The position numbers and the translations under genes were made by a program. A stretch of 64,000 bases of DNA from Mycolicibacter senuensis (GTDB lineage: Bacteria > Actinomycetota > Actinomycetes > Mycobacteriales > Mycobacteriaceae), in the NCBI RefSeq assembly GCF_002101885.1, contig NZ_LQPS01000025.1, forward strand, positions 1 to 64,000. The letters are read 5' to 3'. Position 1 is the stretch's first letter; the number at the start of each line of letters is the position of its first letter. Of this stretch, positions 19,806 through 30,801 are shown one piece after another. The notes under the pieces are model-generated. The model ran no database searches. It was not told the DNA's origin and saw nothing but the letters and a program-made list of their open reading frames with translations.

Positions 19806-21002
19806 GTGACCGCAGCGTGGGGCCCAGACGCACTCGAAGGCGCCCTGCTGGACGGCCGGTACCGCGTCGGCACCCGCATCGCCACCGGCGGCACCTCCAC
19901 GGTGTACCGCGGTCTCGACGAACGGCTGGACCGCCCGGTCGCATGCAAGGTGATGGATCTGCGCTACGCCGGCGACCAGCAGTTCCTCACCCGATTTCAG
20001 CTCGAGGCGCGGGCGGTCGCCCGCCTCAAGGATCCGGGTCTGGTGGCGGTGTACGACCAGGGTTTCGGCACGCCGCACGACCCCGGGCAGCCGTTTCTGA
20101 TCATGGAACTCGTCGAGGGCGGAACGCTGCGCGAACTGCTCAACGAACGCGGCCCGATGCCGCCGCACGCCGTCGTCGCGGTGCTGCGCCCGGTGCTGGG
20201 GGCGCTGGGCATCGCGCACCGCGCCGGCCTGGTGCACCGCGACGTGAAGCCGGAGAACATCCTGATCTCCGACGACGGCGAGGTGAAGGTGGTCGATTTC
20301 GGGCTGGTCCGTGCCCTCGCGGCGGCCGGGATCACCTCGACCAACGTGATTCTGGGCACCGCGGCCTACCTGTCACCCGAGCAGGTCCGCGACGGCAACG
20401 CCGGGCCGGCCAGCGACGTCTACGGGGTCGGCATCCTGGCCTACGAGCTGCTGACCGGTCACACACCGTTCGCCGGCGACTCCCCGCTGACCGTGGCCTA
20501 CCAGCGGCTGGATCGCGATGTCCCGCCGCCCAGCACCGCCATCGAGGGGGTGCCGAGAGAATTCGACGAACTGGTGGCCCGCGCCACCGCACTGGAGCCG
20601 GCTGACCGCTACGCCGACGGCGTCGAGATGGCCCAGGACGTCACGGCGATCGCCGAACGGTTGGGGCTGCCGGCGTTTCGGGTTCCGGCCCCGCGCAACT
20701 CCGCCCAGCACAGCTCGGCGCCACCGCAGCGCGGCGGCGGGCCCGCCGCGCCGCCGGCCCGCCCGACGCTGCACATGCCGCGCGGCCCGCAGGATTGGAC
20801 GCCCGACACCGACACCGAGGCCGACACCCAATACCAGGTGGTGTCAGGGCAGTTCGCCGGGATCGAACTGAGTCAGTTCGTCCTGCAGCGACAGCACGCG
20901 CGCCGGATGGTGGCGATCTGGCTGACGGTGGTGTTCGCCCTCACCGGGCTGGTGGCCGCGGTGGCGTGGACGCTGGGCAACAACGTCGGCGCGCTGCTGT
21001 AG
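19806..21002 (+). CDS. pknL: PknL, membrane Ser/Thr protein kinase
   Basis: A Hanks-type kinase of 398 residues. The kinase domain spans about residues 19-280: Gly-rich loop ATGGTSTVY, Lys48 (VACKVMD), HRDVKPEN catalytic loop, DFG in VVDFGLV, an activation loop with ITSTNVILGTAAYLSPEQ and YGVGILAYELLTG. A Pro/Gln-rich juxtamembrane linker and one transmembrane helix (MVAIWLTVVFALTGLVAAVAW) end the protein, with almost no extracellular domain, as in H37Rv PknL. The GTG at 19806 is divergent from its likely substrate gene. The downstream palindromic element may terminate transcription. Confidence 0.95.
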   Translation: MTAAWGPDALEGALLDGRYRVGTRIATGGTSTVYRGLDERLDRPVACKVMDLRYAGDQQFLTRFQLEARAVARLKDPGLVAVYDQGFGTPHDPGQPFLIMELVEGGTLRELLNERGPMPPHAVVAVLRPVLGALGIAHRAGLVHRDVKPENILISDDGEVKVVDFGLVRALAAAGITSTNVILGTAAYLSPEQVRDGNAGPASDVYGVGILAYELLTGHTPFAGDSPLTVAYQRLDRDVPPPSTAIEGVPREFDELVARATALEPADRYADGVEMAQDVTAIAERLGLPAFRVPAPRNSAQHSSAPPQRGGGPAAPPARPTLHMPRGPQDWTPDTDTEADTQYQVVSGQFAGIELSQFVLQRQHARRMVAIWLTVVFALTGLVAAVAWTLGNNVGALL

Positions 21003-21028
21003 TTATCCGTTGCCGCGTTACCCATGGC

Positions 21029-21088
21029 GCGAGCGTGCGCAACAACGGTGTTGGCTACGGCGTGTCGACCGGGGACGCGCACGCTCGC
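21029..21088. terminator. 12-bp perfect inverted repeat between pknL and aroG
   Basis: GCGAGCGTGCGC at 21029-21040 and its exact complement at 21077-21088 flank a 36-nt loop containing CGGCGTGTCG. It fills the gap between two convergent genes and is followed by GGGGAAAAA. Elements with these GCGAGCGTGCG arms are, from memory, recurrent between convergent genes in mycobacteria, so I read it as a bidirectional terminator or dispersed palindrome. Confidence 0.6.
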
Positions 21089-21098
21089 GGGGAAAAAC

Positions 21099-23007
<1,909 letters not shown>

Positions 23008-23014
23008 CGGCCGC

Positions 23015-24049
23015 TCATCTCCCGGGACCGCCGGGTCGCTGAAGCGGATGGGCCGGCGACGGCGTGGAAAAGGGCACCGTGGCCGCCGAGGCATCGGCGA
23101 CCGCACGGTTGGGCGCCGACCGTCCGGCCGGCGCCGACCGTCCGGGATAGGCCGGGCGTTCGGAGCCAGTCCGCCCGGTCGGCACCCGCGGGCGCCCGAT
23201 CATGATCGGCTGAGTCGGCGCCGAGGCGGCGCGCACGTCACGGTCGAGTTCGGCGGCAACGACCCGCTCGTCAGGCAGCTGGGGCCGGCCCGCGATGGCG
23301 TCCTGCAGCCAGAGCTTGGCCTGGATCACCGGCCGTCGCAGCCGGCGTTCCCGCTCCAACGCGCGGCGCATCCGCTCCCGCCGGGGCAGGTAGCGCCAGC
23401 GCGCCCACGGCGCGTGCGGCCGGGACAGCCGGATCGCCCCGACCACCAGCAGCGGAAAGAAGAACATCCCGATCAGCCCGGTCCACACCTTGCCCTTCAA
23501 CAACACCACCACACCCAGCGGCAGCGACGTCACCAACCCGGCGAACACCCCGGCGCGGATCAGCGGCGAAGAGGTGTCGTGCCACAGCGACAACAGAAAA
23601 GCCAGCGGGTGAAAGCCCAGCACCAGCAGGCCGGCCACCGCCGTCGCGGCGAAGACGGCATCCACCGAGGCGCGCCCGTCCTCTTCCCAGTAGACGTCCG
23701 ACAAGTGCAGGATCAGCGCATACTCGTCGAGCACCAGCGCCGCGCCGATCCCGAACGCGATCGCGGCCAAGCTGAATGCCGGCTCGTGCCCATGCGGGCC
23801 GGCGGCCACCAGCGTCACCCCGGCGACCATCACCAGCAGCACCCCGAAGACCACGTGGTGGATGTGCTTCGACCCGATATGGACGTTGCGCGGCTGCCAC
23901 CATCGGGGGGCGCCGACGCGATCGGTGTTACTGCGGATGTAGCGGACCACCGAGCGGGTCACCAGAAACGTCACCAGGAACGCGAGCAGGCACGACAGCA
24001 GCGGCAACCTGCCGCGTTCGATGATGTCGTCGCGGAACCATTCGAGCAC
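23015..24049 (-). CDS. Conserved integral membrane protein (Rv2180c type)
   Basis: 344 residues, function unknown. About seven hydrophobic segments occupy residues 15-230. Conserved polar stretches lie between them: RVGAPRWWQPRNVHIGSKHIHHVVFG and LDEYALILHLSDVYWEEDGRASVDAVF, with clustered His and acidic residues that could bind metal. The C-terminal third is cytoplasmic and basic, ending in a Pro/Arg/Ser-rich tail. The start is a GTG at 24049 with a weak ribosome site. It is divergent from the mannosyltransferase gene (93-bp gap) and upstream of the RNase gene. I cannot assign a reaction. Confidence 0.85.
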   Translation of the reverse strand: MLEWFRDDIIERGRLPLLSCLLAFLVTFLVTRSVVRYIRSNTDRVGAPRWWQPRNVHIGSKHIHHVVFGVLLVMVAGVTLVAAGPHGHEPAFSLAAIAFGIGAALVLDEYALILHLSDVYWEEDGRASVDAVFAATAVAGLLVLGFHPLAFLLSLWHDTSSPLIRAGVFAGLVTSLPLGVVVLLKGKVWTGLIGMFFFPLLVVGAIRLSRPHAPWARWRYLPRRERMRRALERERRLRRPVIQAKLWLQDAIAGRPQLPDERVVAAELDRDVRAASAPTQPIMIGRPRVPTGRTGSERPAYPGRSAPAGRSAPNRAVADASAATVPFSTPSPAHPLQRPGGPGR

Positions 24050-24142
24050 CTAATGCAACGTACGCCCCCGCAACACTCCGCGTCGGGATCAGCACCGGCA
24101 TGGCCCGGGAAAACCTGACCACCCGATAGGCTGTGCTGCGAC

Positions 24143-25429
24143 ATGACTACATCGCGGCCGCCCGACCCGGGCTGTCGGCACGGGGGCGGTGCCGTCTGGT
24201 GGATCTTCGCCCTGCTGGCAATCGGAGCACTGGGCTACACGACGTGGCGGGCGCTCGGCAGCACGCCGTACCACATCGACGTCGACGTCTACCGCATGGC
24301 CGCGCAGGCGTGGCGTGACGGGCAACCGCTCTACGGCGACGACTGGTTCGCCACCCAGATCGACGGCACGGTGCTGCCGTTCACCTATCCCCCGATCGCC
24401 GCGGTGTTTTTCGCCCCGCTCACCTGGGTGTCGCTGGGTTCGGGCACTGCCGCGCTGACGATCGTCTCGACACTGCTGCTGGTGGTGTCGATCACCATCG
24501 TGCTCACCGGGCTCGGCGTCGGCGTGGGCCACAGCGGCGGCCCGCAGTGGTGGCGGCGGGCGGTCCTGGCAGCGGCGATCGTCGCGGCGGCCATCTGGCT
24601 CAATGCCGAACCGATCTGGTCCAACTTCGATTTCGGCCAGGTCAACGCGGTGCTGATGACGCTGGTGATCGCCGACTGCGTCCCGCGCCGTACCTACTGG
24701 CCGCGGGGCGCGCTGCTGGGACTGGCGGTGGCGCTGAAGCTGACACCGGCGGTGTTCCTGTTGTATTTCCTGCTGCGCCGCGACGGGCGCGCCGCGGTGA
24801 CCACCGTGGCCTCGTTTCTGGTGGCGACGCTGGCCGGCTTCGCGCTGGCCTGGAGCGACTCCTGGCAGTACTGGACGCACACGGTCCGCAACACCGACCG
24901 CATCGGCGGGGCCACGCTGAACACCAACCAGAACCTCGCCGGCGCGCTGGCCCGGTTGCCGCTGAGCGAACATCAGCGCTCCGCGTTGTGGCTGCTGGGC
25001 TGCCTGGTGGTCTTGGCCGTCACGGTGTGGGCGGCCCGCCGGGTGCTCAACCGGGACGTCGGGGAGCCGATTCTCGCGCTGATCTGCGTGGCGCTGTTCG
25101 GGCTGGTGGTCTCGCCGGTGTCGTGGTCACACCACTGGGTGTGGATGCTGCCGACGGTGGTGGTGACCGCCGTGGTGGCCTACCGGCACCGCGCCATCGC
25201 GCTGGGCGTGCTCAGCGCGCTGGGCGTGGCGTTGATGATGCGCAGTCCGATCGACCTGCTGCCCGAGCATCACGAAGCCGGCGCGGCATGGTGGCGCCAG
25301 TTGGCCGGCACATCGTATGTGTGGTGGGCACTGGCGGTGATCGTCACGGCCGGCGCGACGCTGCGTCCGGACCGCCGGAGCACCCAGGATCAGCCTGCCG
25401 CGGTCTCCGGAAACCGGGCGACCGGCTGA
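24143..25429 (+). CDS. mptC: Rv2181-type alpha-1,2-mannosyltransferase (LM/LAM branching)
   Basis: A GT-C membrane glycosyltransferase of 428 residues with about ten hydrophobic segments. Signature stretches are [27 protein letters not shown] in the first periplasmic loop (the conserved DVDVYR acidic motif), [62 protein letters not shown] and [14 protein letters not shown]. These are the DUF2029 (GT87) hallmarks. Rv2181 adds alpha-1,2 mannose branches to the mannan core of LM/LAM, complementing MptA upstream. The 3' end overlaps the convergent acyltransferase gene by 40 bp. Confidence 0.92.
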   Translation: MTTSRPPDPGCRHGGGAVWWIFALLAIGALGYTTWRALGSTPYHIDVDVYRMAAQAWRDGQPLYGDDWFATQIDGTVLPFTYPPIAAVFFAPLTWVSLGSGTAALTIVSTLLLVVSITIVLTGLGVGVGHSGGPQWWRRAVLAAAIVAAAIWLNAEPIWSNFDFGQVNAVLMTLVIADCVPRRTYWPRGALLGLAVALKLTPAVFLLYFLLRRDGRAAVTTVASFLVATLAGFALAWSDSWQYWTHTVRNTDRIGGATLNTNQNLAGALARLPLSEHQRSALWLLGCLVVLAVTVWAARRVLNRDVGEPILALICVALFGLVVSPVSWSHHWVWMLPTVVVTAVVAYRHRAIALGVLSALGVALMMRSPIDLLPEHHEAGAAWWRQLAGTSYVWWALAVIVTAGATLRPDRRSTQDQPAAVSGNRATG

Positions 25430-26124
25430 GCCGTTGCCCCGTCCTGTTGTGCCGCACCGTTTTTGAGGCTCGCCGCGTAGATGTCGACATACTCCTGGCC
25501 GGACAGGCCCATCAATTCGTAGATGACCTCATCGGTGACCGCCCGCTCGATGAAGCGGTTGTCGGCCATCCCGTCGAAGCGGGAGAAGTCCATCGGCTTG
25601 CCGAACCGGACGGTGACCCGGCTGAACCGCAGCATCTTGGTGCCGGGCGGGTTGACCAGGTTGGTTCCGATCATGGCGACCGGGATCACCGGGACGCCGG
25701 TGTGCAGCGCGAGCCGGGCCAGGCCGGTCTTGCCCTTGTACAACCTGCCGTCGGGTGACCGGGTGCCTTCGGGGTAGATGCCCAACAGCTTGCCGGCGTT
25801 CAGGATCCGCTGGGCGGTGTTCAGCGCGGCCTGTGCGGCGTCGGCATCGGTGCGGTCGATGGGCACCTGACCGACCGCGGTGTAGAACCAGCGGGTGAGC
25901 CAGCCTTTGATCCCGGTGCCGGTGAAGTACTCCGACTTGGCCAGGAAGGTGATCCGGCGGCGCACCACCAGCGGCAGATAGAAGCTGTCCATCACGGCGA
26001 GGTGATTACTGGCCAGGATCGCCGCACCGTCCTCGGGGATGTTCTCCAGCCCCTCGACTTTCGGCCGCCCGATCAAGGTCAGCAGAGGGCCGAAAAAGAC
26101 GTATTTGACCAGCCAATACCACAT
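25390..26124 (-). CDS. 1-acyl-glycerol-3-phosphate acyltransferase (PlsC type, Rv2182c)
   Basis: 244 residues from the ATG at 26124, which follows GGGAGGGAGGGG; the open frame extends 16 codons further but lacks a better start. It has the PlsC motifs: [12 protein letters not shown] (HX4D catalytic pair), [29 protein letters not shown] (substrate phosphate), and [11 protein letters not shown]. It would acylate lysophosphatidic acid at the membrane in phospholipid synthesis. Its last 13 codons are antisense to the end of the mannosyltransferase gene. It faces away from the Rv2183c operon, with 128 bp between. Confidence 0.92.
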   Translation of the reverse strand: MWYWLVKYVFFGPLLTLIGRPKVEGLENIPEDGAAILASNHLAVMDSFYLPLVVRRRITFLAKSEYFTGTGIKGWLTRWFYTAVGQVPIDRTDADAAQAALNTAQRILNAGKLLGIYPEGTRSPDGRLYKGKTGLARLALHTGVPVIPVAMIGTNLVNPPGTKMLRFSRVTVRFGKPMDFSRFDGMADNRFIERAVTDEVIYELMGLSGQEYVDIYAASLKNGAAQQDGATAQPVARFPETAAG

Positions 26125-26252
26125 GGCCCCTCCCTCCCTGCTGTCCGCGAACACCGGCCGTGTTCGCGCCAACTTTACCGACCAGCGGTGGCTACGGCCA
26201 CACGGTGATTCGTCACACGACAGATTCCGGGGAATTCCTTAGCTTTCCGCGC

Positions 26253-26621
26253 TCAGTGCTCGATCGTGACGGGGATGTGCTGATAACCCGTCTTGGCCGG
26301 AGCGTCGCCGTCTCCGCCCGGCGGCGGGCCGTCGGGCGGGCCCGGCCGGTCACCGGTCTCACCGACCACCGCTCGGATCACGTCGAACAACGCGACGCTG
26401 TGCTCGGCGACGACGCTGAGCAACGGGTGCTCCTCCCCCGTCACCAACGCCGCCAGCGCACACACCGGACACCACACCTGCTGGCACTTCCCCGGCGCGT
26501 CGGCGGCCGCCAGCATCGCCGCCGCCCGCACCGCCGGGTCGAGCCGATCCAGGATCGCCTGGGCGAGTTTGCGCAACTCCGGCCCCAGCTCACCCAGATC
26601 GCGGTGCGCGCCAGCGCTCAA
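26253..26621 (-). CDS. Conserved hypothetical protein with CxxC (Rv2183c type)
   Basis: 122 residues from a TTG at 26621 that overlaps the upstream stop (TTGA) and has GAGGAGGTG 7 nt before it. An N-terminal helix-rich part (DLGELGPELRKLAQAILDRLDPAVRAAAMLA) leads to CQQVWCPVCALAALVTG, which has the Cys spacing of a metal or redox site, then HPLLSVVAEHSVALFDVIRAVV and a Gly/Pro-rich tail. No function is known to me. It is the last gene of the Rv2186c/2185c/2184c/2183c-type unit; co-transcription with the ArsA-like ATPase suggests a shared role that cannot be named. Confidence 0.85.
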   Translation of the reverse strand: MSAGAHRDLGELGPELRKLAQAILDRLDPAVRAAAMLAAADAPGKCQQVWCPVCALAALVTGEEHPLLSVVAEHSVALFDVIRAVVGETGDRPGPPDGPPPGGDGDAPAKTGYQHIPVTIEH

Positions 26622-27898
26622 CGTCGCACCTCCTCGTCCCTGCTCACCGGCCACACCTCCGGGTTCGGCCGGAAGCGCACCGTCAGTTCGCTGCCGCGCA
26701 GCGTCGCGTCCAAAACCGTGCATCGTCGCAGCACCGACGCCAATCGGACCCGGCGCCTGGTACCGCCGGCGCCGATGACCAGGTCGTCACCGGAGCGGCC
26801 CAGGCTCAGCGCACCGGAATCGACCTGCGGCAACTCTAACCGCAACCGGTACACCGCCCCCAGCCCGGAACCCGACTCCCGGTCGACCACCGGCCGCACC
26901 GGTCCCGGCGGCGCCGACCCGTCGCGTCGCCGGCTGCCCTCGAGCAGTTCACCGAGCGCCTTGGGGCCGATCGGTTCGCCGGCCAGGTGCGGGACCAGCA
27001 CCATCGCCACGTCACCGATGGTGCGGTCCAAGTCCTCCAGAACGCCGTGCTGTTCCCGGATCCGCTCGGCGTACCAGTCAAACGCCGGGTGCGCGGGCAG
27101 ATTCGTGTAGACGTACGAATCATCCTGCAACAGAATCTGATTGACGATCAGCTCGTCGACGCGCACCCCGGTCAACGCCAGCGTCCCCAGGGTCCGGACC
27201 GCTTCGGCGGCCACCACCCGTTCGGCGGTCAGCACCAGGTGGGCCCCGACCAGCGCCTCGTCGGTCAGCAGCGTGGCCAGTCGCTCGGCGGCTCCGCTGA
27301 TCCGCTCGATCAACTCGACCAGTGCGTCCGAGGCGCCATCGGTCCCGCTGAGCCTGCGGTGCCGCGGCCAGGACCGCTCGGCATACAGCGCGACCGTGGC
27401 GGGCAGCGTCAGCATCCGCATCGCATCGGCGGTGGACGCGCAGTCGACGACGACCCGGTCCCACCGACCGCTGCCGGCCAGCTCGCCGACCTCATGCAGG
27501 CCGAGCACCTCCTGGACGCCGGGAAGCGCCGAAAGTTCTTCGGGGGCAACGATACCCAGATCCGACTCCGGGAATCGCCCGGCCAGCACCTCGACGACCT
27601 CGGCCCACTGCGCCTCGAGCAACGCCAGCGTGTCCAGCGCCAAAACGTCAAGCCCGCCGGGGCCGGCGTCGTCGAGTACCACCGGCACCGGGTCACGGCC
27701 GCCGCCGGGCACCACCGAGACGCCGAGCACGTCACCGACCGAGTGCGCCTGGTCGGTGGAGATCAGCAGCACCCGGTTGCCGGCGCGCGCTTCGGCGACG
27801 GCGGTCGCCGCCGCCAGCGTGGACTTACCCACGCCGCCCTTGCCGACGAACAGACTGATCGGCGCCATGGTGGGCGTCGCTGGTTCAGGCGGCCTCAC
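26618..27898 (-). CDS. ArsA/GET3-like P-loop ATPase (Rv2184c type)
   Basis: 426 residues. The deviant Walker A GKGGVGKSTLAAATA lies near residue 19, followed by LLISTDQAHSVGDVLG (A'/switch I), VVVDCASTADAMRML (switch II) and VDELIVNQILLQDD. This is the anion-transporting ATPase/GET3 family; the C-terminal part (about residues 330-426) has a beta-rich ArsA-HSP20-like domain (RLELPQVDSGALSLGRSGDDLVIGAGG). The start at 27898 is a GTG overlapping the previous stop; an ATG at 27868 is the alternative. In other bacteria such ATPases handle tail-anchored proteins or arsenite, but no arsenite genes are near. The actual cargo is unknown. Confidence 0.87.
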   Translation of the reverse strand: MRPPEPATPTMAPISLFVGKGGVGKSTLAAATAVAEARAGNRVLLISTDQAHSVGDVLGVSVVPGGGRDPVPVVLDDAGPGGLDVLALDTLALLEAQWAEVVEVLAGRFPESDLGIVAPEELSALPGVQEVLGLHEVGELAGSGRWDRVVVDCASTADAMRMLTLPATVALYAERSWPRHRRLSGTDGASDALVELIERISGAAERLATLLTDEALVGAHLVLTAERVVAAEAVRTLGTLALTGVRVDELIVNQILLQDDSYVYTNLPAHPAFDWYAERIREQHGVLEDLDRTIGDVAMVLVPHLAGEPIGPKALGELLEGSRRRDGSAPPGPVRPVVDRESGSGLGAVYRLRLELPQVDSGALSLGRSGDDLVIGAGGTRRRVRLASVLRRCTVLDATLRGSELTVRFRPNPEVWPVSRDEEVRR

Positions 27899-28332
27899 TC
27901 AGCCTCGGCTCGCTTCTTCAGATCCTTCAGCGCGGTGTCGGTCAGTCGCCGCTCCGCCTTGCGCTTGAGCAGACCGATCATCGGGATCATCAGGTCGACC
28001 GACAGCTCGTAGACGACTTCTGTGCCGGATCCCTTGGGCGCCAATCGGTATTCGCCGTCAAGAGCTTTCAACAGCGAACTGGACACCAATGACCAGCGCA
28101 CGCTGCGACGGTCCTGCGGCCAGTCGTAGGCCAGCACCATGGTGTCCTTGAGCACCGCGGCGTCGAGCACCAGCCGGGCCTGCTTCGGGTATCCGTCGGT
28201 GTCGGTTTCGAGCACCTCGGCCTCGGTGTACTCCGAAACCCAATCGGGGTAGGCGCCGATATCGGCGATCACCTTCATCACCGTGCCCGGATCCGCCTCG
28301 ATGAAGATGGTCTGAGCTGTCTTGTCCGCCAC
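27895..28332 (-). CDS. SRPBCC (polyketide cyclase/START-like) protein, Rv2185c type
   Basis: 145 residues beginning MADKTAQTIFIEADPGTVMKVIADIGAYPDWVSEY, the typical helix-grip start of the SRPBCC/polyketide-cyclase-like superfamily. RRSVRWSLVSSSLLKALDGEYRLAP is the central sheet and SVDLMIPMIGLLKRKAERRLTDTALKDLKKRAE the long C-terminal helix. Such proteins bind hydrophobic ligands in a central cavity; the ligand here is unknown. Rv2185c is the H37Rv equivalent (TB16.3). It overlaps the ATPase gene by 4 bp. Confidence 0.9.
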   Translation of the reverse strand: MADKTAQTIFIEADPGTVMKVIADIGAYPDWVSEYTEAEVLETDTDGYPKQARLVLDAAVLKDTMVLAYDWPQDRRSVRWSLVSSSLLKALDGEYRLAPKGSGTEVVYELSVDLMIPMIGLLKRKAERRLTDTALKDLKKRAEAE

Positions 28333-28421
28333 GTGGTTACTTCCCTAACTCATTCGCCTGCCACCGGCCCTCGGCAGAGACGCTACCTCGCCGCGCCCGC
28401 CGTCCGCCCGTTCAACCCGGG

Positions 28422-28817
28422 TCAGCTCACGGCGGCCGGGGCGACACCCACCGGCCGGGACTGCTCGAGACGGGCCTTCACCTCGAAGGCCATCCGCTTG
28501 CCCGCCACCCGGCGGCGGTGGTTGAGCTTCGCCACGTTCAGCCTGGCCAGCTGGCGGCCGGTCACCCCGGCGGGTTCGGCGTGCAGGAAATAGTGCAGCA
28601 ACACCCCGTCGAGCATCGGGTCCAGCCAGATCTCCATGGTTCCGGTCAGCGGCCCGCCCACCGTCCAGCGGACACCCTTCTCGGCGCGGTCCTCGACCAC
28701 GTGCAGCTGCAGGTCCGGCCACCACCGCCGCCAGCTCGACCGGTCGGCGACCAGGGCCCCCACCTGCGCGCCGGGTGCGGCGATGAATGTCTCATCGGCA
28801 ACCTGGATACTGTTCAT
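28422..28817 (-). CDS. SRPBCC-type conserved protein (Rv2186c type)
   Basis: 131 residues. The layout again suggests a START/SRPBCC fold: [41 protein letters not shown] at the N-terminus, then [28 protein letters not shown] and a basic C-terminal helix ([27 protein letters not shown]). It differs from the neighbouring SRPBCC protein, so the two may be a diverged pair with different ligands. It heads the minus-strand unit ahead of the Rv2185c-type gene (89-bp gap) and diverges from fadD15 with 154 bp between. No function can be assigned. Confidence 0.85.
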   Translation of the reverse strand: MNSIQVADETFIAAPGAQVGALVADRSSWRRWWPDLQLHVVEDRAEKGVRWTVGGPLTGTMEIWLDPMLDGVLLHYFLHAEPAGVTGRQLARLNVAKLNHRRRVAGKRMAFEVKARLEQSRPVGVAPAAVS

Positions 28818-28971
28818 CGCCCCAGCTTCACATATCAGGTTCCCGGCACGGAACGCCCCGGGTGCACAGCCGGACTTCTCCCCGCCCGACAGTGAACACC
28901 GTCACACCTGCCGGGGAGCGCCTATTAGGCTGGGCGCACAGACACCGAGGCTGCCAAGAGAGGTCATTCGA

Positions 28972-30774
28972 ATGCGTGAGTTCAGTGTTCCGGCGCCGTT
29001 CACCGTCGAGGAGCACGACAACGTCGCCGCGATCGTCTTCGAACACGAGCGCGACAACCCCGACCATGTCATCTACCAGCGTCTGGTCGACGGCGCGTGG
29101 ACCGACATCAGCTGCGCCACCGCTGCCGCGCAGATCCGTTCGGCCGCATTGGGTCTGATCGGGCAGGGGGTGGCCGCCGGGGACCGGGTGGTGATCTTCT
29201 CCGCCACCCGCTACGAGTGGGCGATCCTCGACTTCGCGATCCTGTCCATCGGCGCGGTGACCGTGCCGATCTACGAGACGTCCTCGGCGGAGCAGGTGCG
29301 CTGGGTGATGGAGGACTCCAGTGCGGTGCTGGTGTTCGCCGAGACCGACGCCCACGCCCAGATGGTCAACGAGCTCGCCGGCGAGCTGCCCTCGCTGCGG
29401 CGGGTGCTGACCATCGACGGCTCCGGCGCCAAGGCGCTCGACGAACTCGCCGAGGCCGGCGCCGGCCAGGACCCGGGGCAGCTCACCGCGCGCGGCGACG
29501 CGCTGAAGGCCACCGACCCGGCGACGCTGATCTACACCTCGGGCACCACGGGACGCCCCAAGGGCTGCCAGCTCACCCACTCCAACCTGATCCACGAGGT
29601 GCGCGGCACCAAAGCCGCCCTGCCGACCCTGCTCGGCCCCGACCAGCGCCTGCTGATCTTCCTGCCGTTGGCCCACGTGCTGGCCCGGGCGCTGACCCTG
29701 GCGGCGTTCACCAACCGGGTCACGGTCGGATTCACCAGCGACATCAAGAATCTGGTGCCGATGTTCGCGGTCTTCAAGCCGACCGTGGTGGTCTCGGTGC
29801 CACGGGTGTTCGAAAAGGTGTACAACACCGCCGCGCAGAACGCCGCCAACGACGGCAAGGGCCGAATCTTCGAGATGGCCGCCCAGACCGCGGTGGACTG
29901 GAGCGAAGCCCTCGACCGCGGCGGCCCCGGCCTGCTGCTGCGCCTCAAGCACGCGTTGTTCGACAAGCTCGTCTATCACAAGCTGCGCGCGGCGCTGGGC
30001 GGCGACTGCCGTGCGTCGGTGTCCGGCGGTGCGCCGCTGGGCGAACGGCTCGGCCACTTCTACCGCGGTGTCGGCCTGTCCATCTACGAGGGCTACGGGC
30101 TGACCGAGACGACCGCCGCCGTCACCGTCAACCCGGTCGGCGGCATGAAGGTCGGGACCGTCGGGAAACTGGTGCCGGGCAACAGCATGCGCATCGCCGA
30201 CGACGGCGAGTTGCTGGTCCGCGGCGGGGTGGTGTTCAGCGGTTACTGGCACAACGAGCAGGCCACCGCCGAGGCGTTCGCCGACGGCTGGTTCAAGACC
30301 GGCGATCTGGCCGACATCGACGCCGACGGCTACCTGAAGATCACCGGCCGCAAGAAGGAGATCATCGTCACCGCCGGCGGCAAGAACGTCGCCCCCGCGG
30401 TGCTCGAGGACCAGTTGCGCGCCCACCCGTTGATCAGTCAGGCGATGGTCGTCGGCGACGCCAAGCCATTCATCGGGGCGCTGATCACCATCGACCCGGA
30501 GGCCATCGAGGGCTGGAAGCAGCGCAACAGCAAGGCCGACGTCGCCACCCCCGCGGACCTGGCGACCGACCCGGACCTGCTGGCCGAGGTGGATGCGGCG
30601 GTCAAACAGGCCAACCTGTCGGTGTCGCACGCCGAGTCGATCCGCAAGTTCGCGATCCTGCCGGTCGACTTCACCGAGGCCACCGGTGAGCTGACCCCGA
30701 CGATGAAGGTCAAGCGCAAGGTGGTCGCCGAGAAGTTCGCCGACGCGATCGAGGCGATCTACACCAAGGACTGA
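28972..30774 (+). CDS. fadD15: FadD15, long-chain fatty acyl-CoA ligase
   Basis: An ANL-superfamily acyl-CoA synthetase of 600 residues, the same length as H37Rv FadD15 (Rv2187). Motifs: [20 protein letters not shown] (AMP-binding P-loop), [76 protein letters not shown], and [11 protein letters not shown] with the C-terminal Lys. It contains the long-chain ACSL-type insertion around residues 280-340, and lacks FAAL features, so it should make acyl-CoA rather than acyl-AMP for PKS loading. The start ATG follows AGAGAGGTC. It converges with pimB' (27-bp gap). Confidence 0.94.
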   Translation: MREFSVPAPFTVEEHDNVAAIVFEHERDNPDHVIYQRLVDGAWTDISCATAAAQIRSAALGLIGQGVAAGDRVVIFSATRYEWAILDFAILSIGAVTVPIYETSSAEQVRWVMEDSSAVLVFAETDAHAQMVNELAGELPSLRRVLTIDGSGAKALDELAEAGAGQDPGQLTARGDALKATDPATLIYTSGTTGRPKGCQLTHSNLIHEVRGTKAALPTLLGPDQRLLIFLPLAHVLARALTLAAFTNRVTVGFTSDIKNLVPMFAVFKPTVVVSVPRVFEKVYNTAAQNAANDGKGRIFEMAAQTAVDWSEALDRGGPGLLLRLKHALFDKLVYHKLRAALGGDCRASVSGGAPLGERLGHFYRGVGLSIYEGYGLTETTAAVTVNPVGGMKVGTVGKLVPGNSMRIADDGELLVRGGVVFSGYWHNEQATAEAFADGWFKTGDLADIDADGYLKITGRKKEIIVTAGGKNVAPAVLEDQLRAHPLISQAMVVGDAKPFIGALITIDPEAIEGWKQRNSKADVATPADLATDPDLLAEVDAAVKQANLSVSHAESIRKFAILPVDFTEATGELTPTMKVKRKVVAEKFADAIEAIYTKD

Positions 30775-30801
30775 CCGGCTGGAATCGCCGCATGACCGCC
30801 C

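Noticed and set aside
28828..30630. 600-codon minus-strand frame across fadD15
   Set aside because: Shadow of fadD15, with a low-complexity Gly/Arg/His composition typical of antisense high-GC frames.
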